From Isoperla grammatica (Eukaryota > Arthropoda > Insecta > Plecoptera > Perlodidae), in assembly GCA_945910005.1 (NCBI GenBank), contig OX246746.1:32049659-32113658 (forward strand): a stretch of 64,000 bases of DNA, read 5' to 3'. The position numbers were made by a program, and so were the translations under genes. Shown in pieces: positions 53,930-64,000 of the stretch (its first letter is position 1; each line of letters starts with the position of its first letter). Under the pieces are notes generated by a model. The model was not told the DNA's origin and made no database searches. It saw nothing but the letters and a program-made list of their open reading frames with translations.

Positions 53930-56553
53930 CCTAAAGATTCCTGTGATGAAATTGTTGATAAATTCCTGGGGAAAATACACTCACGGGAGGAAAATGCAGA
54001 TGGGTTTGTTAATAGTTTTGTGGATGAAGTTGAAAACATACATAATTCTTGTAGTAAAAAGGTGTGTCCACAAACCGACGATAGGTCGCAAGTTCAATCT
54101 TTTTTTATGCCAAAAGTATCTGCGAGGGAGGTTGTGGGAATCATTAATGGAATGGAGCGCAAACAACCCGGTATCGATTGCATACTGTAATGGACCTCTC
54201 AATTTAAAAGATCTATTTTTAGGAGTGAAACAAGGTTGCATATACAACAATATTACACTGTTAAAACTTATTTATTTTGAAATAAACAATTATATAAAAT
54301 ATTAAGTTATAGTTATTTATTGGCAGTCTGACTTTCTTTATTGAGTTGGCCTTGGCCCTTGAGTTCTTTGTTCCTTGTTAAGTTTTAATTATAGTTCAAT
54401 GCACTTACACACGTTTGTTATTAAGTCTTTGTTTATAAGTTTTAGATCATGATCGTTTATACGTTACGGTTTGTTGTAGTTCGAGTTGTAGTTGTAGTTG
54501 TTGTTGTTGACTCAGTGGATGCCTATTTGAGGCATATTGAACCGACCCGTTTACCACAGCCCCCTGGTCCCGGAGAAGCCTCGCCGCTACTTCTGACAGA
54601 CACGTCCGTCCACGGGTGATACTGTTGGTTGAGTGGTTGGCGTTTCTTTGTCCGTTCTGGAATCTTCGGTGTGAAGTGGGGTGGGGGTTACTGCTTTTGA
54701 TTGGTTTGTCGAGTTGTTGCTATGCAAAGTTGCGTAATGCGTTCACACACGCGTGAGCTTGCTTCGCACTTGGTGCACTTGATATTTCCCATTTTACAAT
54801 CTTTAGGATTAAATTACTTGTGTGGTCACTGTTCGATTTGAGGGTACTTTTATCTGAAGACATACGCATCGGCACACGTGCACTGTCCGTATAGTCCATT
54901 CGAAAAACATGTGTCATAACTGGTTATATCATTTATGAAAACATTTGTCAAAACTGCCGGAATGTGAAATGTCAAACTTGCCGATAACTATTACTTTAAA
55001 TACTAATTTAAGTACTAATAATATTAATAACTAATGTCATGGAATGTCAGGTTGGCACACTGTACTGCCACAATACGAGTTATTGATCTTCGAAATATAT
55101 GTGAAGAGATAAGTCCCATTATTGCCAAATTTATAAATTTATCAGTTGAAGAAGGTATGGTACAACAGAAATTAAAAATATCTATTGTAAGGCCTATATA
55201 CAAGAAGGGTGATCATATGGATTATGGGAATTATAGACCAATAGCTTTGTTACCAGTTAGAAGAAAAAATTCTAGAGCGATGTGTTTCAAATGCCCTAAC
55301 AAAATATTTAGCAAAGTATAAAATTATAACACAACAACAATATGGATTTCAGGAAGGTAAAGGAACGTCAAATCTTTTATTGCAAATTTCAGACTTTGTT
55401 AATTCAAAATTAGACGACAACATGCATGTTGTGGCCATGTTCCTTGACCACAGCAAAGCATTTGACACCCTCAACCATGAAATACTTTTAAGGAACTTGG
55501 AACAAGTTGGAATTAGAGGTCAATTGCTAAAATGGTTTGAGAGTTATTTGAGTGAAAGAGAAGTTGCGGTTAAAATTGGAAGTTTATTAAGTAAGAAATT
55601 AGCTGCCAAGTCCGGTGTGCCTCAAGGCTCAATATTAGGACCAATTCTATACCTTATTTATGTAAATAATATTGTAAAGTACATGCAGAAGTGTAAAATT
55701 TACTTATATGCTGATGATACCGCTCTAATTGCCGTTCTTAAGAACTTAAACATTGCTAATCACTATCTACAAACTGACCTTCATAATTTACTATTGTGGG
55801 CCCACGATAACAGTTTGGTTATAAACGTAGCAAAAACTAAAATCGTGCATATATGTAACCCTTTAGACATTGATCGGTTAAGCACCGTGAGAATTATCTC
55901 TCGTTCCTATGATTGCATGCATGGTGAAACTTGTACTTGTAATACTGTTATTGATTGCGTTGACAGCCACATGTATCTAGGCTTAATAATTGATAATCGG
56001 TTTGATTGGGTTCCGCACATCAATAAATTATGTAATAAATTACGATCATGTCTCAGTCAAATGTATTGTATAAAAACTATGCTTCCTTCAGATACTCTTA
56101 AAACAGTTTACTTATCTCTAGCAGAATCAATATTAATGTACGGTATATTAGCATGGGGTAACGCCTCATTATCAAATCTAAGGCATATTACAGCTTTGCA
56201 ACATCAAATGGTCACGTTCTTTACCAAATCTCATAGAAATATGGACTACGTTGAGTCCAGCGTTTATAAAAAAGGTGACGTTTTGCCTATCCACATGCTA
56301 TATAACGTATAGACTCGCTTTTCAGTTTTATTTCAAAAATGATTTTAAAATGATTCTTCAACATCCAATCACCACGCGTTCTCAAATATCACATTTATAT
56401 AGGGTCCCTAAATATTTCAACAAACACGGCGCGAGAACGCTTGAAGTAATTATTCCACGTACTTTTAACGAGTTGCCACTTAGCCTAAAATTATTAAATT
56501 CAATTAGCATAATTAAAAGAGGGCTAAAGGATTTTTATTTAAATAGTATTTAA
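53930..56553 (+). pseudogene. LINE J5 reverse transcriptase, three breaks
   Basis: Linker (GKIHSREENADGFVNSFVDE) and QPGIDCI stop at the insertion. After it: RVIDLRNICEEISPIIAKF, LKISIVRPIYKKGDH, YGNYRPIALLPV, then a frameshift near 55258. A third frame covers QQQYGFQEGKGTSNLLL to 56312 with MFLDHSKAFDTLNHE (motif A), VGIRGQLLKWFESYL, GVPQGSILGPILYLIYVNN, YLYADDTALIA (catalytic YADD intact), WAHDNSLVINVAKTK and YLGLIIDNRFDWVPHI. A frameshift near 56305 moves YRLAFQFYFKNDFK and FNELPLSLKLLNS to another frame, ending at 56553. This is the copy with the most complete RT core, useful as a reference for the family. Not functional as it stands. Confidence 0.9.
54185..55072. mobile_element. Unidentified 888-bp insertion in LINE J5, ATA duplicated
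   Basis: ATA occurs at 54182-54184 and 55073-55075. Removing one ATA plus the insert restores the expected RT reading through GIDCI-RVIDL. No terminal inverted repeat is obvious. Inside is GTTGTAGTT-rich sequence (54470-54510). A minus-strand frame reads MGNIKCTKCEASSRVCERIT, a short Cys cluster of unknown meaning. Family not recognised. Confidence 0.6.
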
Positions 56554-56814
56554 TCTCATATCAATTCTTTGTTTGTACGTTAGTTGTTGGGTTTTCATCG
56601 TTGTATTCATAAATTTAATTTTGTCTTTATTAAAATCGTGTGATTTCACAGTAGTTGTCAAACATATGTTTTACTGTCTTCTATCTTGATATTTTGTATA
56701 TTTTGTATCGTAATCGTTCTCATTATTAGTTCCATGTTGTATTATATTCTATACTGTCACTTTCATTTTGTTTCCATCTTACTGTGCACTGAATTGTTAT
56801 TTATTTTGTGTAAT

Positions 56815-56841
56815 CCACAGTTAAGCCTCATGGCTTTGTGG
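56815..56841 (+). other. J-family 3' hairpin, J5 copy
   Basis: CCACA and AGCC pair with GGCT and TGTGG; internal loop GTTA opposite T; short loop TCAT. Confidence 0.75.
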
Positions 56842-56906
56842 AACAAGTTGTTCTGTACTTTTCATTTTGTGTTCTAATAATAATAAAATTTGTGCGATTA
56901 AAAAAA

Positions 56907-60029
<3,123 letters not shown>

Positions 60030-60087
60030 TTTTTTTTAAATTATTTTCAAGTGAACCAACATACAACAAAAAATAGCATACATATGC

Positions 60088-60118
60088 CCCACTAAGCCAA
60101 ACAAGGCTTGTCAGTGGG
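60088..60118 (-). other. J-family 3' hairpin, J6 copy
   Basis: Sense strand CCCACT and AGCC pair with GGCT and AGTGGG. The sixth base pair is T-A where J1, J3 and J5 have A-T, a compensatory change. Confidence 0.75.
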
Positions 60119-60299
60119 TCTATATTGTGCAAGAAGTATGTTTTAGCGGAAGGCACAATATAAATTAAAATTACAAACTTATTCCTAGACAAAATACAAC
60201 ATAAAGTAAATATAGTAGTAAATTTAGCAAAAATTATGGAAACGATATAAGGCAATAAATACATCAAGATTTAGAACGAGCCGGAAACCGACTAAGATC

Positions 60300-61109
60300 C
60301 TAAGATAGACATAATGAAATATTTTCAAGGTAGTGTGATTTTAATGTTGTCTTTACCAAGGATATCTTTTCTAATGACTTGACGTGATTGGGCAGAGAAT
60401 TAAACAATTTTGGTACCAAATATTTGAGGCAACGTTCCCCATGTTTGTTTCTTGTAATTGGAACCTCTAACTTACCTTGACTTAAAGATCTTGTGGCTTG
60501 TGAATGAACGCGTACCAATTTATATATACTCTCAAAATAATATTTTAGCACCATACGATAATTAAATAGCTCTTTTAGAGGCAATAAATAACAATGTCTA
60601 TAAATTTCATGCATTTCAGTTGTATGATTTAATATATGCTTAGGGCAAACTATTTTGATGATTGAATTTTGCAACCTAACTAACACATCAATGTGGTACG
60701 CAGTTGCATTACCCCATGAGAGCAAAGCGTAAGAGATTACCGATTCAGCTAATGCAATGTAAACTAATCTTAAAAGATTATCAGATACGACTGGTTTTAA
60801 TTTATATAACTGATATGCACAAGAACGAAGTTTTGAAGAAATGTAATCGATATGCGGCTTCCATGAAAAATCTCTATCAATAACCGCTCCCAAATACATA
60901 TGGTGATCCACAGATTCTATTTGCTGCGTACACCCACAAACTAGATTTGCGTCTCGTTTATGTATACAATCAGTGTCATGGAAAACTAATTTTATTGCCA
61001 TATTTCTGTCAGAATTTAATGGAGTGCACATATGAACCGATTTAGTTTTAAAAACATTGATTACTAATTCCTTATCATGAGTCCAACATTGTAAATTTCT
61101 AAAATCCAC
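60300..61109 (-). pseudogene. LINE J6 RT C-terminal region, 269 codons open
   Basis: It begins just after the catalytic box (FRNLQCWTHDKELVINVFKT) and is open to TAG at 60300: CGCTQQIESVDHHMYLGAVI, DRDFSWKPHIDYISSKLRSC, LAESVISYALLSWGNATAYH, RNKHGERCLKY and FNSLPNHVKSLEKISLVKT. The undamaged frame suggests a relatively recent insertion. No RT active site or endonuclease is included, so it is non-autonomous. Confidence 0.88.
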
Positions 61110-61123
61110 ATTTCCACATTCAA

Positions 61124-62455
<1,332 letters not shown>

Positions 62456-62680
62456 ACCCCCTGAATTAATCTTACCGGTATCGGTTGTGTAGATGTCGGT
62501 GGAACTCTGCCCCGGACTAGTCGGGCCCACGATTGCAGTCCTTGGTGGGTCTTCCAACAACTCGCTGCCCCAAAGCCCCTACCCCAACCCCCAGAGGTCC
62601 CGCCACCGTTCCCACTGCCGGCAGCACTCATACTCAAGTGCTGCCGTCTTGGCCTACTCTACGATTAACTAAATTACTGC
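62456..62680 (-). other. GC-rich segment, possible exon with splice donor
   Basis: On the minus strand, open frames end at a good donor (GATACCG|GTAAGATT, near 62478). One frame reads SELLEDPPRTAIVGPTSPGQ; another is Gly/Ser-rich (SAAGSGNGGGTSGGWGRG). No convincing acceptor was found and no domain is recognised. Base composition differs sharply from the flanks. Confidence 0.2.
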
Positions 62681-63389
62681 CTACTAGATGGTTCTACACA
62701 ACTTCTAAAAGTTTCTAACTAGTGCCACAAAGCACGACTCCATAATAAGAATCAATCCATTTTTTTTGGCATAAGATACCTGAAATTAAATTGGTCAAAC
62801 TACTCTAATCATCTAAAAACATTCTCAATTAATTATTCCATGATAACATTACACGTGTATTTTGGGAAGTAGTAGCTATAATTAACCTTTAAAGCACCCC
62901 TACGGCTGTCCATATATTCAAGTATCTCATTACATCCTTTCAGCTTTTGAGGGCTGTTTTAGAAACGACACGAAAACAGTTCGCCTGTACAACAATAATG
63001 AGAATAATTTTGGCAAGGTATTACATTCCCTTGAAATAAAAAGTGTATTTCAAATATTGCTCTTAAATGTTTTCGTACTTTTCAAAAATGAAGATCTAGG
63101 CTCAAATTAAATGATGCAACGAATTATGATGTCTGAAACCTTTTATAAACAAACGAAAATAAGTAGAATAATTTTTCTTTCCCAAATTGTAAAACTTAAA
63201 AATTACTTCTATATCGGAGTAAAAGTAAACGCAGTACTTAACCTAGCAGCTAAACGATCGTCTCACAATCGTATCTCGGAAATGTAGTGCAGTAAAGCGG
63301 AGCCTGTAGTACAGACATGCGTCGAGTAGAAGCATTCGCGGAACACTGACGTAGATGCTCGTTGCTAGCTCAACAGGTCCCACCCCTGC
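62681..63389. other. No gene recognised
   Basis: AT-rich, unassigned. Confidence 0.5.
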
Positions 63390-63397
63390 GCTCTGAG

Positions 63398-63430
63398 CCC
63401 CCACCCCCACCCCCACCCCCACGCCCCACC
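63398..63430 (-). repeat. (CCCCCA)n tract, G-quadruplex-forming on the minus strand
   Basis: Four consecutive C5/A units on the plus strand (63400-63422). The minus strand therefore has GGGGGT repeated, a textbook G-quadruplex pattern. Confidence 0.85.
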
Positions 63431-63540
63431 ACATGCCCTGCATTCTACCCCTACTCGAGTTTCCCTCTACGTTTCCCTCATCACATATATTCTTGGCTCC
63501 CTCACTGACAATCTCACTCCCCCACACTCCTGACCCAACA

Positions 63541-64000
63541 GATTTTGTATCCGGTGCCAGTCATTCTTAGCTCCTCCAATTACCACCTTACCCCCTCTCA
63601 CTACTGGCTCAACAGCTTTAGTATCCGGTGCCAGTCATTCCTTGCTCCCCAAGTTACCACCTCACTCCCCTCACTACTGGCTCAACAGCTTTAGTATCCG
63701 GTGCCAGTCATTCCTTGCTCCCCCAGTTACCACCTCACTTCTCTTACTACTGGCTCAACAGCTTTAGTATCCGGTGCCAGTCATTCCTTGCTCCCCCAGT
63801 TACCACCTCACCCCTCTTACTACTGGCTCAACAGCTTTAGTATCCGGTGCCAGTCATTCCTTGCTCCCCCAGTTACCACCTCACCCCACTCACTACTGGC
63901 TCAACAGCTTTAGTATCCGGTGCCAGTCATTCCTTGCTCCCCCAGTTACCACCTCAGCCCTCTTACTACTGGCTCAACAGCTTTAGTATCCGGTGCCAGT
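63541..64000. repeat. 73-bp minisatellite, more than 6 copies, cut by window end
   Basis: GGTGCCAGTCATTCCTTGCT recurs at 63627, 63700, 63773, 63846, 63919 and 63992; an earlier diverged unit starts at 63553. C/T-rich units with small differences (CTCACTCCCCTCACT versus CTCACCCCTCTTACT). Because 73 is not a multiple of 3, the same 70-codon frame reappears in successive phases. Confidence 0.95.

Larger units (their letters stand above)
53801..56906 (+). mobile_element. LINE J5 (APE-type), best-preserved RT, interrupted by an 888-bp insertion
   Basis: Begins in the pre-RT linker, contains an insertion at 54185-55072, and ends with hairpin 56815-56841, A-run (56899-56908) and ATT. The sense strand reads ATT on both sides. 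Confidence 0.87.
60030..61123 (-). mobile_element. LINE J6 (APE-type), 5'-truncated
   Basis: The only minus-strand J copy. The plus strand shows T9 (60030-60038), the tail complement, next to AAT, then hairpin 60088-60118, then coding to about 61120 where AAT resumes. Polarity relative to ATT is the same as for J1-J5. Confidence 0.87.

Overview
This window looks like a transposon-dense, AT-rich animal nuclear genome, most likely a marine invertebrate. I cannot name the species. The case rests on APE-type LINEs, restriction-like-endonuclease (R4/Dong-like) LINEs, a Penelope-like GIY-YIG endonuclease, Ty3/gypsy gag, tRNA-derived SINEs, Helentron-like elements, MITEs and about fifteen (ATT)n/(AAT)n arrays. 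There is no operon structure and no complete host gene. Host coding potential is limited to two candidate exons near 24.5-25.3 kb and some weak candidates.

Layout. 0-3 kb: ATT array, a 3' scrap of an R4/Dong-like LINE, a broken gypsy gag followed directly by an LTR-like block, and a 44-bp minisatellite. 3-5.5 kb: a Helentron-like element, then a Penelope-like 3' end split by a 518-bp MITE. 5.5-12.8 kb: LINE J1(+), ATT, R4-1(-), ATT, LINE J2(+). 12.8-24 kb: mostly unassigned DNA with three Helentron-like elements, two of them fused head to tail. 24.5-26.1 kb: candidate host exons. 27.4-30.8 kb: a 30-bp minisatellite of about 115 units. 31.7-36.6 kb: a SINE, a diverged satellite of roughly 330 bp with G-runs, a tRNA-like sequence and an 857-bp inverted repeat. 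37.6-44.9 kb: a 65-bp minisatellite, LINEs J3 and J4a (the latter holding LINE J4b), R4 scraps and a 51-bp minisatellite. 46-48.4 kb: two MITEs. 49.5-57.2 kb: a long ATT array, R4-2(-), a Helentron-like element and LINE J5(+). 59.8-61.4 kb: LINE J6(-) between AAT arrays. 62.4-64 kb: a G/C-skewed segment and a 73-bp minisatellite that runs off the window.

Main conclusion. Nearly every LINE copy abuts an (ATT)n array, and the two LINE families do so with opposite polarity. The APE-type J family always has ATT on its sense strand. The R4/Dong-like family always has AAT/TAA on its sense strand. J copies also share a 3' hairpin that shows a compensatory base-pair change. The arrays therefore look like shared landing pads in which retroelements pile up and nest. 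All LINE copies seen are 5'-truncated, frameshifted or carry stops, so none is an active complete element. J1, J2 and so on are labels used only in this annotation.
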